Translations under genes and position numbers: made by a program
Assembly: GCA_008933705.1 (NCBI GenBank)
Contig: WBUN01000025.1
Location: forward strand, 1-64,000
DNA from: Hyphomicrobiaceae bacterium
Lineage (GTDB): Bacteria > Pseudomonadota > Alphaproteobacteria > Rhizobiales > Hyphomicrobiaceae
Direction of reading: 5' to 3'
Length of the DNA: 64,000 bases
In this document: piece by piece, positions 15,922-25,106 of the stretch
Layout: the number at the start of each line of letters is the position of its first letter
Position numbering within the stretch: position 1 is the stretch's first letter
Notes under the pieces: model-generated
Told to the model about the DNA's origin: nothing
The model's database searches: none
What the model saw: the letters and a program-made list of their open reading frames with translations, nothing else

Positions 15922-16431
15922 CGCATGGTTTCTATCGGCCCAATCGATCCCGCAGCCATGCGTCGAGAGTGCGAGAAATTCGATTGATCAGCTTTGGCAG
16001 TCTTCAGGGTGCGGATTCCAAGATGTTTCTGCGCCATGAACTGAGGTTCGGCAGGAATATCATCGGCGCCGAGAAGATTGCGGGACAATACTGAAGAGAT
16101 CATTGCGGTTCCTCGCTCGGCCCACGCCAATAGACCGGCTCCAAGGCACGCAATTAACGGCGTTGGTTGATTTCGTCTGAATGCGGACAGGCTGGTCAGA
16201 CGGAGCCGGATCAGCAGATGCTTCTTGGCCTGTTCATCAGTGCACGAAGTCTTCATCAAACCTTTCTACGCTTCATGGCGAGGAGCGGCAGGCGCTGGCG
16301 CCCGTGTACCGCTCTCAGGGCGTGCGGAGTAACTTGCCATTTCCGAGCGGGCGCCCGTCGATGCCGACAGCCATTGAGGAAGTTCTCATTTCCGGTTGTT
16401 GGTAAAGAAAGGCGAGGAGGGAAGAGGGACC
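15922..16431. other. 510-base intergenic region without a supported gene
   Basis: This stretch separates two outward-facing genes (GGDEF-EAL to the left, VOC protein to the right). A 124-codon minus-strand frame (15885-16259) overlaps the GGDEF-EAL start and shows no recognisable domain, signal peptide or ribosome binding site. A strong purine-rich ribosome binding region (GAGGAGGGAAGAGGG) lies at its right end for the VOC gene. I see no RNA gene in it. Confidence 0.5.
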
Positions 16432-16998
16432 ATGGCTGATGATTTCTCCATCGATGCGGGCGAGCCGCGCGCGCCCGAGGGCGCGGCGGAGTTAACCCTG
16501 ACGCGTCGGCTGTTCCTGCCCACGTTCGTCACGGCTCTCGCGTCGTCGGCCGTCGCTGCGGCAGGTCTGTCGGCGCAGGCCAAGCAGCAGGCTTCAAGCT
16601 CGGATGTCGGAACGATCTGGTGGCACGAACTGCGCACCCGCAATCCCGCGAAGGCCAAAGCGTTCTACTCCGGCGTCGTGGGCTGGACGCCGAAGGTCGT
16701 CGCCCAGGAAGATACGAGTCGCCCGCCGAATCCTGGGGAAAAGGACTATGTGGTCTTTGCGGTCGGAGAGCAGGACGTCGCCGGAGCGGAGACCATCAAT
16801 GGGACCGATACAGCGGACGTGCGCCCCGGGTGGCTGACCTACATCCATGTCGATGACGTGGATGAAGCCTCCAAGTGGGCGGTTCAGCTTGGCGGCAAGG
16901 TCGTCCAAGAGCCCTTCGACGCCCCCGGAGTAGGGCGGATGGCAGAGATAGAGGATCCGGAGGGAAATCGAGTGGGGCTTGTCTCTCCCCGGTTATAG
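16432..16998 (+). CDS. Exported VOC/glyoxalase-family protein with Tat-like signal
   Basis: VOC-superfamily protein (188 aa) with an apparent twin-arginine signal: TLTRRLFLPTFVTALASSAV at about residues 22-41, followed by an Ala-rich cleavage region. The mature part (from about 60) is a single beta-alpha-beta-beta-beta pair as in the CFP-30/glyoxalase-like group: WWHELRTRNPAKAKAFYSGV, then YIHVDDVDEASKWAVQLGGK and EIEDPEGNRVGLV. An exported VOC protein is uncommon; a bound metal or cofactor would explain Tat use. The strong ribosome binding site fixes ATG 16432. It precedes the PPTase gene by 124 bases; a link to that pathway is unproven. Confidence 0.8.
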   Translation: MADDFSIDAGEPRAPEGAAELTLTRRLFLPTFVTALASSAVAAAGLSAQAKQQASSSDVGTIWWHELRTRNPAKAKAFYSGVVGWTPKVVAQEDTSRPPNPGEKDYVVFAVGEQDVAGAETINGTDTADVRPGWLTYIHVDDVDEASKWAVQLGGKVVQEPFDAPGVGRMAEIEDPEGNRVGLVSPRL

Positions 16999-17122
16999 GT
17001 CGGCAACTGTTGAGTTGATGTGACCGCACATCCGGGCCCCGGCGAGCAGGTTGAAGGCTTTCGGCATTCCTTCCAAGCAAAAGTCGGCGGGCCACGGACG
17101 AGGCGTATCTGAGTGGGTTGAC

Positions 17123-17956
17123 ATGACGAGCATGGCGGCCATTTCGAACAGGCCGAACGCGCCGGTCCGAGCGGTGATCCAAGAGACGTGCCGCGTGGAT
17201 CTTTGGGCATCATTCGTATCCGATGGCGGCAAGGGGCCACCACACGGCATCGAGCTTCTGGATAAGGACGACAAGCGGCGGTACGCCCGGCTGCACTTGC
17301 GGTCCGACCAGAACAGATTCCTGACCGCTCACATCCTGCTTCGCCTGGCCTTGTCGGACGCCGTGAACGGCGCCGTGCGTCCGGCTGAATGGTGCTTCGA
17401 ACGAGACGAGCATGGCAAGCTCAAGTCGGCCCGCGGCCTTCCCAAGCTTCATTTCAGCCTGTCGCACGAAGAGCAGATGTCGGTCGTCGCGGTGAGCGCG
17501 ACAAATCCGGTTGGCATCGATGTCGAGCCTTTGCCCGCGTGTCCCGTCGCGCCGCCTGTTTGGTCTGCAGCGGCACCGGCGGAGCGGGTATTTCTGTCCC
17601 AGGAAAGCGCTGAAGATAGAGCCCATGATTTCCTGCGGCTGTGGGCCCTCAAGGAAGCGTACGCCAAGATGCTGGGCCTCGGTCATGGTTTGGATTTCTG
17701 CTCGCTCGAGGTGGACCTCGCACGAAGGCAGCTGCGGCAGGCCGAAATCGACTGCAAGGCCGCTTTCGAGACGCACATGCTGTGGTGCCCGGACGACTGC
17801 TATTTCGTGGCGCTCGCGGTGGGGATCGATCATCCCACATCGATAGATTCACGTGGTCATCTGCTGGACCTGGCGGGTGCGTCCTGGTTCACGCAGTCGG
17901 AAATCTCTCCACAGGAAGCCGTTTGGCCCAAGCGATGGAAGTGGCACTGGCTCTGA
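17123..17956 (+). CDS. 4'-phosphopantetheinyl transferase (Sfp type)
   Basis: Transfers the phosphopantetheine arm of CoA to a serine of carrier domains. The 277-aa length and motifs fit the Sfp/Gsp class: PKLHFSLSHEEQMSVVAVS, VGIDVEPLP (Mg-binding Asp and Glu) and FLRLWALKEAYAKMLGLGHG (the W-x-x-K-E-A-x-x-K signature). It ends 7 bases before the start of the NRPS-like synthetase, so its natural target is almost certainly the carrier domain of that protein. ATG 17123 was chosen; TTG 17051 is the longest possible start but adds only unconvincing sequence. Confidence 0.93.
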   Translation: MTSMAAISNRPNAPVRAVIQETCRVDLWASFVSDGGKGPPHGIELLDKDDKRRYARLHLRSDQNRFLTAHILLRLALSDAVNGAVRPAEWCFERDEHGKLKSARGLPKLHFSLSHEEQMSVVAVSATNPVGIDVEPLPACPVAPPVWSAAAPAERVFLSQESAEDRAHDFLRLWALKEAYAKMLGLGHGLDFCSLEVDLARRQLRQAEIDCKAAFETHMLWCPDDCYFVALAVGIDHPTSIDSRGHLLDLAGASWFTQSEISPQEAVWPKRWKWHWL

Positions 17957-17963
17957 CGGCGCG

Positions 17964-20900
17964 ATGATGGGTGGAACAGTTCTCCAAGCAGAGCGTCCCG
18001 ATGGGGCTTCAAGCCCCGATCGCATTCGTGTGCTGCACGAGTTCTTCGAGCAGCAGGTGGAGCGGCGACCGGAGCAGCCGGCGCTGGAATGCGCCGGCGA
18101 GGTGCTGAGCTACCGGGATTTGGAGAGGCGGGCCAATCAGCTGGCGCATCATCTGCGCCAGAGCGGCGTCGCTCCGGGATCGCTCGTCGGCGTGTGCCTC
18201 TGGCGAACACCCAGACTGTTCATAGCTTTGCTGGCGGTCCTCAAGGCCGGTGCCGGGTACGTTCCCATAGATCCCAGGTTCCCGCGCGAGCGTGTTCGCT
18301 ACATTCTGGGCGACGCCGAGGCGAAAGTCCTGTTGACCGACGAAGCTGCCCTCGACAGCGCGCGAGATGCTGACGTCGGCCGCGTGATCTGCCTTGATCG
18401 GGAGGCTGAAGGAATCGCGGCTCAGCCTGCCATCCGACCGTTTCAGGGGAGCGCTGCCCCCTCCACCCACGACCTCTGCTACGTCATCTACACCTCGGGA
18501 ACCACCGGCCATCCCAAGGGGGTCATGATCGAGCACCGGAGCGCGACCAACTTCGTGCACGCGATCCGGCAGGTCTATCGGGTCAACCACACCGACCGTG
18601 TCTATCAGGGCTTCTCCTGTGCTTTCGATGCTTCGGTCGAGGAGATGTGGGCGGCGTGGAGTGCAGGAGCGACCCTCGTCGCGGGCACCGAGGACATCGT
18701 TCGCTCGCCTGCTGACCTGTCGAGATTCCTGGAGAGCAACCGGGTCACGTTCTTCTCCACGGTCCCGACGCTGCTGGCCATGATCGACTCCGAGCTGCCG
18801 TCTGTGCGTCTGCTGATCGTGGGCGGCGAGCCATGCCCCGCAGAGCTTGTCCTCCGCTGGGCGCGGAATGGTCGCCGCATGCTCAACACCTACGGCCCGA
18901 CCGAGACCACGGTGGTCGCCACCTGCGGGGAATGCGTCCCAGGCATGCCCGTCACGATCGGCAAGCCCATCCCGGGCTATTCGGCGTACGTGCTCGATGA
19001 GGATATGCGCCCGGTGAGGCCCGGTGAGACAGGCGAGCTGTTTATCGGCGGGGATTGCCTCGCCCGCGGTTACGTGAACCTGCCGAAGAGAACGGCTGAG
19101 AGCTTTCTGCCTAATCCCCTGCGCTGCCCGGGTGGCGAAAGCGCGCGCGTCTATCGCACGCACGATCAGGTGCGCCTGATGGAGGATGGGACGCTGCAAT
19201 ATATCGGCCGCCTCGACGGCCAGGTGAAGATTCGCGGCTTCCGCATCGAGCTGTCCGAGATCGAGGCGGTTCTTCTCGAGCACCGCGCGGTGCTGGCGGC
19301 TGCCGTCAAGCTCTACCAGCGCGGCGAGGAGAAGGAGCTCGCGGCATTCATCGTGCCAAGCGATCCTGCCCGGCAGATAGATCGCGACTCCATCGCTGAG
19401 CTCCTGCGCGCCCGTCTGCCGAGCTACATGCTGCCGAAGTATCTCGATGTGGTGGCGGTGCTTCCGACCTCGCAAAGCGGCAAGGTCGACAGGGCGGCGC
19501 TGCCTGCGCCCACCACCCTGCTGAGGGGCGGCGATCGCATCATGATCGAGCCGCGAGACGCCGTGGAGCGCCGACTGGCTCGCATCTGGAGCGACTTTTT
19601 CGCCGGTCAGCGCATTTCGATCGACGACGACTTCTTTCTTGACCTCGGCGGGCATTCACTGCTTGCCGCGCAATTGGTTTCGACCTTGCGCAAGGAGCTC
19701 GGAACTACAGGCGTCTCTGTGCACGACCTCTACGAGCATCCCACCGTGCGGCGGCTGCGCAAATTCCTGGGACATCTTCAAGCTGGCGCAGAGGCCGATG
19801 GACACGGTGGAGCGGTCCGGGCGGGCGCCCGCTCGAGTCGGGCGGTGTTCGACAGCGTCGCGCCTTGGAAACGCTGGACCTGCGTCGTGCTGCAGGCCCT
19901 CTCTCTGTATGTGTACTGTGCGTTGCTCTCTCTCCCGTTCCTGATGCTGTTTCAGCTTGCGAGGGGCGTGCAACGGGGGGAGCTGGCCTGGGAAGCTGCG
20001 GCGCAGAGTACCACGTTGATCGGTTTTGCCGCCTGGCCCGGCATGTTTGCGGTCAGTGTTGCCGTCAAGTGGCTGGTGATTGGACGCTACAAGCCCGGGC
20101 GCTATCCCGTCTGGGGCTTCTATTACTTCCGGTGGTGGCTGGTGAACCTGTTCCAGGGACTTAGCTGGTCGGGCATGTTCGTCGGTACGCCGCTGATGAG
20201 CCTCTACCTGAGGCTGATGGGCGCGCGCGTCGGCCGGAACTGCACCATCGACACGCCCTACTGCTCGATCTTCGATCTCGTCGATATTGGAAACGAGAGC
20301 AGCGTCGGCGCGGAAACGCATATCCTTGGCTATCGCATTGAGGACGGCGAGCTGATCATCGGCAAGATCGAGATCGGAGCCGGATGCTTCATCGGCACGC
20401 AATGCGCGCTTGGCATCGGTGTGCGCATGGGCGACGGCGCCAAGCTCGATGATCTCTCGCTGCTCGGCGACGGAGCGGTGATGAAGGCGGCGGAGTCGCG
20501 ATCGGGTTCCCCGGCGACGGGAGCTACGATCCGGTTGGCCGAGCCCACGCGGAAGGACAGGCAGCGCAGACGGTCTTGGCTGTTCGGGCTCATTCACCTC
20601 GGCCTCATCTATCTGATGGGGTATTTCCTGATGCTCGCTGCCGCTCCGGCTGCGGCACTCGTTCTCGCCGCTTTCTGGTATGGAGGGGCGATGTGGGCCG
20701 TGGCAGCGGCATTCGCCGCGGTGCCGCTGACCATTCTATGGTTCTGCACGCTGCTCGTCGCCGTGAAGCGGCTCATCGGCGAGATTCGCCCAGGTGTCTA
20801 TGCGCTCGAGAGCGGGGCCTATCTACGCAAGTGGTTCTCGGACTTTCTCCTCACCAATACGCGCGAGCTTCTGCTGCCGCTTTTTGCCACCCTCTATCTG

Positions 20901-22124
20901 CCGCCGCTGCTTCGGTTGCTCGGAGCGAAGATTGGTGCCCGCGCGGAGATATCGACAGTCGTGCAGGTTTCTCCGGATCTTCTCTCCGTCGGCGACGAAA
21001 GTTTTCTGGCCGACGGGGCGATCATAGGCGCGCGGCGGATCCACGGCGGTCTCGTCGAGATTCGTGAGAACCGCATTGGCCGGCGCACCTTTGTCGGCAA
21101 TGGAGCTTTGGTTCCGCCGGGCGTCGATCTCGGCGAGGACTGCCTCCTGGGCGTCACGTCGGTGCCACCTCGCGATCAGCGGTGCATGCCGGACGGCACA
21201 CGATGGCTCGGATCTCCCCCATTTGTGCTGCCACGGACACAGCAGGATGCCAGCTTCGATAGCGATACGACCTATCTGCCGCCGAGGGTGCTGGTCGTCC
21301 AGCGCCTGCTCGTCGATGCAGTTCGAATATTGCTGCCGGGGTTCATCAGCGCCGCGGCCCTTGTCATTCTGGTCTATGGTTTGCTGTCAGCCGCGGCGTC
21401 TCTGGCTTCATCGCTCTTCTATGTGGTCGCGCCGCTGCTTGTTCTGGCCGCGGGAATTGGCCTGCTCTTGGCAGTCGCCGGCGTCAAATGGCTGCTTCTC
21501 GGGCGCTTTCGGCCGACCGTCCAGCCGCTATGGTCGATGTACGTTTGGCTCAACGAGGTGATCAACGGTGCCTACGAATCCATCGCCACACCACTGTTGG
21601 AACCTCTCGCGGGCACACCCTTCCTGCCGGCCTACCTGCGGTTGCTCGGCTGCAAGGTCGGCAGGTGGACCTACATCGAGACCACGCTCTTCTCCGAGTT
21701 CGATCTGGTCGAGATCGGCGATTACGCGGCATTGAACACCGGTGCGACGATTCAGACCCATCTGTTCGAGGATCGGATCATGAAATCATCGGTGCTGCGC
21801 ATCGGCGACGAATGCAGCGTCGGGAACATGGCGGTGATCCTCTACGACACTGAGATGAAGAGAGGCGCCAGGGTTGGACCACTCTCGCTCCTGATGAAGG
21901 GGGAGACGTTGCCTCCGTTCACGTATTGGCACGGCGTTCCAACGCGGCCCGGGCAGGCGCCCGTTGCTTCCAGCGCGACGGATTCGGCAAGGGGCCGCCT
22001 GTTCTTCACGCGCTACAATCACATCCGTGGACACGAGGGGCGGTCATCGGCATCTTCCTCTCCAGCCTCGGTTGTGCAGGGGAGCGAGCCGAACCGCGGT
22101 CGCGCGGCCATGTCCTCGTCGTAG
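17964..22124 (+). CDS. Pls/PosA-type single-module NRPS with membrane C-terminus
   Basis: Membrane-bound synthetase (1386 aa) with an adenylation domain (about 20-530; YTSGTTGHPKGV, NTYGPTETT, GRLDGQVKIRGFRIELSEIE), a carrier domain with Ser565 in DLGGHSLLAAQ, no condensation or thioesterase domain, and a 750-residue C-terminus. That C-terminus has six hydrophobic helices in three pairs (about 640-710, 910-975, 1155-1210) with left-handed beta-helix (hexapeptide) segments between, the layout of epsilon-poly-L-lysine synthetase and PosA homologues. Aligning the A4-A5 region by hand to GrsA I read pocket residues D-A-E-S-I-G-T-V-V plus the A10 Lys; the acidic third residue fits a basic amino acid such as lysine. 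The PPTase gene is immediately upstream. The product, a cationic homopolymer or amide, is inference. Confidence 0.9.
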   Translation: MMGGTVLQAERPDGASSPDRIRVLHEFFEQQVERRPEQPALECAGEVLSYRDLERRANQLAHHLRQSGVAPGSLVGVCLWRTPRLFIALLAVLKAGAGYVPIDPRFPRERVRYILGDAEAKVLLTDEAALDSARDADVGRVICLDREAEGIAAQPAIRPFQGSAAPSTHDLCYVIYTSGTTGHPKGVMIEHRSATNFVHAIRQVYRVNHTDRVYQGFSCAFDASVEEMWAAWSAGATLVAGTEDIVRSPADLSRFLESNRVTFFSTVPTLLAMIDSELPSVRLLIVGGEPCPAELVLRWARNGRRMLNTYGPTETTVVATCGECVPGMPVTIGKPIPGYSAYVLDEDMRPVRPGETGELFIGGDCLARGYVNLPKRTAESFLPNPLRCPGGESARVYRTHDQVRLMEDGTLQYIGRLDGQVKIRGFRIELSEIEAVLLEHRAVLAAAVKLYQRGEEKELAAFIVPSDPARQIDRDSIAELLRARLPSYMLPKYLDVVAVLPTSQSGKVDRAALPAPTTLLRGGDRIMIEPRDAVERRLARIWSDFFAGQRISIDDDFFLDLGGHSLLAAQLVSTLRKELGTTGVSVHDLYEHPTVRRLRKFLGHLQAGAEADGHGGAVRAGARSSRAVFDSVAPWKRWTCVVLQALSLYVYCALLSLPFLMLFQLARGVQRGELAWEAAAQSTTLIGFAAWPGMFAVSVAVKWLVIGRYKPGRYPVWGFYYFRWWLVNLFQGLSWSGMFVGTPLMSLYLRLMGARVGRNCTIDTPYCSIFDLVDIGNESSVGAETHILGYRIEDGELIIGKIEIGAGCFIGTQCALGIGVRMGDGAKLDDLSLLGDGAVMKAAESRSGSPATGATIRLAEPTRKDRQRRRSWLFGLIHLGLIYLMGYFLMLAAAPAAALVLAAFWYGGAMWAVAAAFAAVPLTILWFCTLLVAVKRLIGEIRPGVYALESGAYLRKWFSDFLLTNTRELLLPLFATLYLPPLLRLLGAKIGARAEISTVVQVSPDLLSVGDESFLADGAIIGARRIHGGLVEIRENRIGRRTFVGNGALVPPGVDLGEDCLLGVTSVPPRDQRCMPDGTRWLGSPPFVLPRTQQDASFDSDTTYLPPRVLVVQRLLVDAVRILLPGFISAAALVILVYGLLSAAASLASSLFYVVAPLLVLAAGIGLLLAVAGVKWLLLGRFRPTVQPLWSMYVWLNEVINGAYESIATPLLEPLAGTPFLPAYLRLLGCKVGRWTYIETTLFSEFDLVEIGDYAALNTGATIQTHLFEDRIMKSSVLRIGDECSVGNMAVILYDTEMKRGARVGPLSLLMKGETLPPFTYWHGVPTRPGQAPVASSATDSARGRLFFTRYNHIRGHEGRSSASSSPASVVQGSEPNRGRAAMSSS

Positions 22125-22130
22125 CGTACG

Positions 22131-22736
22131 TCATCGCCCGCGAGCCGGCAGGAGGCCGGGAAGAAGGGGTGTCTCGCTACCAAGGCTCACGCCTTCCAGT
22201 GCCAGCAGCCGCTCCTTGGTGATGACGCCGCCAAAGGCGGAGAAGCCACCAGGCCGGCCCCCACTCGCGAGAATGCGGTGGCAAGGGACGATTATCGCGA
22301 TTGGATTGCGCCCAAGGGCTTGTCCGACCGCACGAGCCGCGTGCGGGGAACCGACCATGCGTGCCAGCTCTCCGTACGTTGCCGTTCTTCCCCAGCCGAT
22401 GCAGCGGGCCGCAGCATAGATCGCATGATAGAACGGGCCGACTCCCGTCAGGTCCAAAGTGACCGCGGAGAAATCGATCCGTTCGCCCGCAAAGTAACTC
22501 TGCAGGTTTTCAATCAATGATCCGAGGCGCGAGGCCGGAGGTTGCAGCCCTGCGCTGCCCGACCACGCCTGCAGCCGTCGTTCCGTCGCGCTGCGATCGG
22601 CCTCAGGCAACTGCAGTCGTCTCACCCCACCATCGCTCCAGGCGATGCCACAGACGCCAATGGCCGTATCGAACAAGCAGTGGCGCACGCTGGCTGGCTG
22701 TCGAACCGGTTTACGCATGGTGCCAGTGTAGCGCAT
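22131..22736 (-). CDS. ogt: Methylated-DNA--protein-cysteine methyltransferase
   Basis: Suicide repair protein (201 aa) that takes the alkyl group from O6-alkylguanine onto its own cysteine. The active site is IVPCHRIL with acceptor Cys152. The helix-turn-helix part (TATYGELARMVGSPHAARAVGQALGRNPIA) precedes it and carries the arginine finger. An N-terminal ribonuclease-H-like domain is present and no AraC/Ada domain is fused, so it is of the Ogt type. It ends 6 bases from the convergent synthetase gene. ATG 22736 or ATG 22718 could be the start; neither has a good ribosome binding site. Confidence 0.93.
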   Translation of the reverse strand: MRYTGTMRKPVRQPASVRHCLFDTAIGVCGIAWSDGGVRRLQLPEADRSATERRLQAWSGSAGLQPPASRLGSLIENLQSYFAGERIDFSAVTLDLTGVGPFYHAIYAAARCIGWGRTATYGELARMVGSPHAARAVGQALGRNPIAIIVPCHRILASGGRPGGFSAFGGVITKERLLALEGVSLGSETPLLPGLLPARGR

Positions 22737-22754
22737 GCCGCGCGACCATCAGCG

Positions 22755-23165
22755 CTAATCCTTCCGGTCCGATGTGCCATCCAGGGTCCGTTTCATGACG
22801 CTTATGCTCTGCTGCATCATGTCGCCGGCCGTTTCGGCAAGATCGTTCGGCAGAAGATCAGCGGTCCATACCACCCGCGTTTGGTTCTCGCCGTCCGGGA
22901 TGACCTGCATCGCCCCATTGTGATGCTTGATGCGGCCACCGACCGCTGCCCAGACTAGGCGCCGCGCGGCGTCATCGATGTCGACGATTAACTCGCGCAG
23001 CACGGCACCATTCGCGAACGTGACGATGCGGGCATCTGCTTCGAGGCGCGTGTCGACCACAACGCCGGGGGCGAGGCGTGTGTGCACGGCGCCCACATCG
23101 CGCACTACGGCCCATACGTCTTCAGGGCGCGCGGCGATCAGTATTTCCTTGCGGATGGAAGCCAT
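22755..23165 (-). CDS. SRPBCC (START/Bet v1-like) family protein
   Basis: Small helix-grip protein (136 aa) of the polyketide-cyclase/START-like group. The typical start EILIAARPEDVWAVVRDVGA leads into a beta-sheet and ends with the long C-terminal helix (LAETAGDMMQQSISVMKRTL). Such proteins bind hydrophobic ligands; the ligand here is unknown. AGAGGAGA 8 bases upstream fixes ATG 23165 and rules out the longer frame. It is the last gene of a leftward group with an uncharacterised lipocalin-like protein and a VOC protein, probably co-transcribed. Confidence 0.82.
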   Translation of the reverse strand: MASIRKEILIAARPEDVWAVVRDVGAVHTRLAPGVVVDTRLEADARIVTFANGAVLRELIVDIDDAARRLVWAAVGGRIKHHNGAMQVIPDGENQTRVVWTADLLPNDLAETAGDMMQQSISVMKRTLDGTSDRKD

Positions 23166-23203
23166 GGATTGATCTCCTCTTGCATCGCGCGGTCGTGGTC
23201 TCT

Positions 23204-23755
23204 TCAATCCCCGCCCATGCGACGGGCCAGGAACTCGACGTTGAGGCGCCACGTTGCACCATCGTCGGCAGAGATCTCACCCCGCCACTGGAAGAAATTG
23301 GCGGTGATCTCTGAGAAGCTCCACCGGATCAGGCTGCCTTCCGCATTCTTGCCGAGCTGCACAATATCGTCGCCGTCCTTGCGGCCGATCATTGCGCAGT
23401 AGGTTTGCGTCACCGGATCGGTCCACTGGACATGCCACGCGTCGATCTTCGGGTCGTAGACCCGCAGCGTAGTTCCATAGGAATTTGCATTGGCCACGGC
23501 GTCGCCTTCGCGACCCGAGCCTCGCGGGGGCACGATCCACACGTCCTGGATGGCGCGGCCCTCCAGCACCCACCCGAAATGCCACTCGCCGGGTCGCCGC
23601 CGCCGTCTGCCGTCCTCAAGAAAGCCGGTGACGTCGAGATCCCAGGAGCCGATGAGCCGGCCGTAGAGGTCCATATTGCCTGCCCGGTCAGCCGACGCAC
23701 CGCAGGCATTGAGGGCGTCGAGGAATGCGTTCGCAGCCACAGCTCGTCGCCTCAT
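23204..23755 (-). CDS. Uncharacterised protein, possibly lipocalin-like
   Basis: I do not recognise this 183-aa protein with certainty. From residue 28 it looks like a beta-barrel of the DUF1579/lipocalin type: LIGSWDLDVTGFLEDG at the start, several alternating strands, then a closing helix-poor end (GATWRLNVEFLARR). It has no signal peptide. Its ATG overlaps the stop of the upstream VOC gene by ATGA, and 38 bases separate it from the SRPBCC gene, so the three form one transcription unit. A ligand-binding role would fit its neighbours but is not shown. Confidence 0.65.
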   Translation of the reverse strand: MRRRAVAANAFLDALNACGASADRAGNMDLYGRLIGSWDLDVTGFLEDGRRRRRPGEWHFGWVLEGRAIQDVWIVPPRGSGREGDAVANANSYGTTLRVYDPKIDAWHVQWTDPVTQTYCAMIGRKDGDDIVQLGKNAEGSLIRWSFSEITANFFQWRGEISADDGATWRLNVEFLARRMGGD

Positions 23756-24129
23756 TTGTTCGCGCCGCAGTAGGCCTCGATGCGATAGCCGTCCGGATCG
23801 ACGACGAAGGCCGCGTAGTAGTCGGGGCCATAGTCGCCGCGTACGCCGGGCTTACCGTTGTCGCGCCCTCCGGAACGCAAAGCCGCAGTATGAAATCCGT
23901 CGACGCTCTTGCGCGTCGGTGCGTCAAAGCAGAAATGCAGGCCGGATTTCTCGTCTGCCGGGACGGGTCGCTCGACCTCGCTTATCCAGAGTGCGACCGC
24001 GTCGCGGCCGTAGCCGAGCGATCCGGTGGACTGGCTTAGGCACTTATAGCCGAGCGGCTTAAGGACGGCGTCGTAGAACCGCTTCGTCTTGGCGATGTTG
24101 CCGACGCCGATCGAGACATGATTGAGCAT
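23752..24129 (-). CDS. VOC-family (glyoxalase/bleomycin resistance-like) protein
   Basis: Single VOC domain of 125 aa: MLNHVSIGVGNIAKTKRFYD at the N-terminus, GLHFCFDAPTRKSVDGFH in the middle, and the metal-site-like end YAAFVVDPDGYRIEAYC, where the final Glu is a usual metal ligand. Relatives include lactoylglutathione lyases and dioxygenases; the substrate is not predictable. GGAGA upstream supports ATG 24129. It starts the leftward three-gene group and lies 78 bases downstream of an AraC-type gene on the same strand, which may control it. Confidence 0.82.
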   Translation of the reverse strand: MLNHVSIGVGNIAKTKRFYDAVLKPLGYKCLSQSTGSLGYGRDAVALWISEVERPVPADEKSGLHFCFDAPTRKSVDGFHTAALRSGGRDNGKPGVRGDYGPDYYAAFVVDPDGYRIEAYCGANK

Positions 24130-24207
24130 GGATAGTCTCCTGTTCGTCGTGAACAGGGCCAGTGTCTCCCAGGCCGCCCGCAAAGACTTGGCGAAAGTTG
24201 CTTTGCG

Positions 24208-25101
24208 TCACGCGGCCGCGCGATAGCTGCGCGGGGAAACGCCATACTCGGCACGGAAGCTGCGAATGAAGTTCGACAGATCGTCGAAGCCAACGTCGAG
24301 TGCGATGCCGGTCACCGGCTCCCGGCCGGCGGCCAGCCTCTGGGCCGCCTCACGCAGGCGGGCACGCAGGAGCCACTGATGCGGCGTCACCCCCGTCACG
24401 CGCTTGAAGGTGCGAAGAAAGTGATAGGGGCTGAGGCCGGCTGTGCGTGCGAGGCTGCCGATCGTATGCGGCTCGGAGATGCACGATGCCATGGCGCGAA
24501 GGACGCGCGCTATGCAGGCATCGTGCTGCGCCGTTGTGGCCGCACGGCCTTGTCGTAGCCGCCCTGCGAGCTGCAGGACTGAGGCGGCCAGCTCGAGCGC
24601 AACTTCCTCAAGAGCGTCCCGATTTCCCATGGCCAGCCGGGCGCGCGCAGCCAGTGGTGCGAGGGCACGCAGCGGCGGCAGTCGATTGTTGTCGAATATG
24701 GCGCTTGCGGCGTCGGCGTCGTGCGCCAGGCACGAAAACAGCTCCGGCTCGTATTGGAATGACAGACAGCGGTCGCCTTCTCCGTGCTGGTGCGAGCACT
24801 CGAAGGTCTGCCCTGCGTTTCCAAGCAGGACTGAACCGGGCGACAGCAAGGCTCGTCCAGGAGCACTGTGACAAGCGAAAGTGCCTTGGAGGACGAGAGA
24901 GATGGATGCCGCGACACACAGCTCTTCAAAGGGATGGTCTCGCGGGCCGCACGTGCAGACGAAATCGAGGACGCGCCACCCTTGCCCCGACGCGATCTCG
25001 TGTCCCCGCGCCGCGCCTCGCGCATTCGTCCGAGCCTTGTGCAAGAGCGCAATGGCGAGCGGATCCGACCTGCCGGCTTCTGCCACGAGCTTCGAGTTCA
25101 T
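24208..25101 (-). CDS. AraC-family transcriptional regulator
   Basis: AraC/XylS-type activator (297 aa). The N-terminal 150 residues resemble the AraC cupin sensor seen in many Hyphomicrobiales regulators ([19 protein letters not shown]). The C-terminal 100 residues hold two helix-turn-helix motifs: [20 protein letters not shown] and [20 protein letters not shown], ending with GVSPRSYR. It is divergent from a CGNR zinc-finger gene, with three copies of a TTAGAAT-type repeat in the shared promoter, and lies upstream of a VOC gene on its own strand. The ligand is unknown. Confidence 0.92.
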   Translation of the reverse strand: MNSKLVAEAGRSDPLAIALLHKARTNARGAARGHEIASGQGWRVLDFVCTCGPRDHPFEELCVAASISLVLQGTFACHSAPGRALLSPGSVLLGNAGQTFECSHQHGEGDRCLSFQYEPELFSCLAHDADAASAIFDNNRLPPLRALAPLAARARLAMGNRDALEEVALELAASVLQLAGRLRQGRAATTAQHDACIARVLRAMASCISEPHTIGSLARTAGLSPYHFLRTFKRVTGVTPHQWLLRARLREAAQRLAAGREPVTGIALDVGFDDLSNFIRSFRAEYGVSPRSYRAAA

Positions 25102-25106
25102 GCTGT

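Noticed and set aside
15885-16259. 124-codon minus-strand frame upstream of the GGDEF-EAL gene
   Set aside because: It overlaps the GGDEF-EAL start, has no ribosome binding site and no recognisable sequence pattern.
18009-19655. 548-codon minus-strand frame within the synthetase gene
   Set aside because: It lies opposite the adenylation domain, whose motifs are clear on the plus strand; the reverse product shows no domain.
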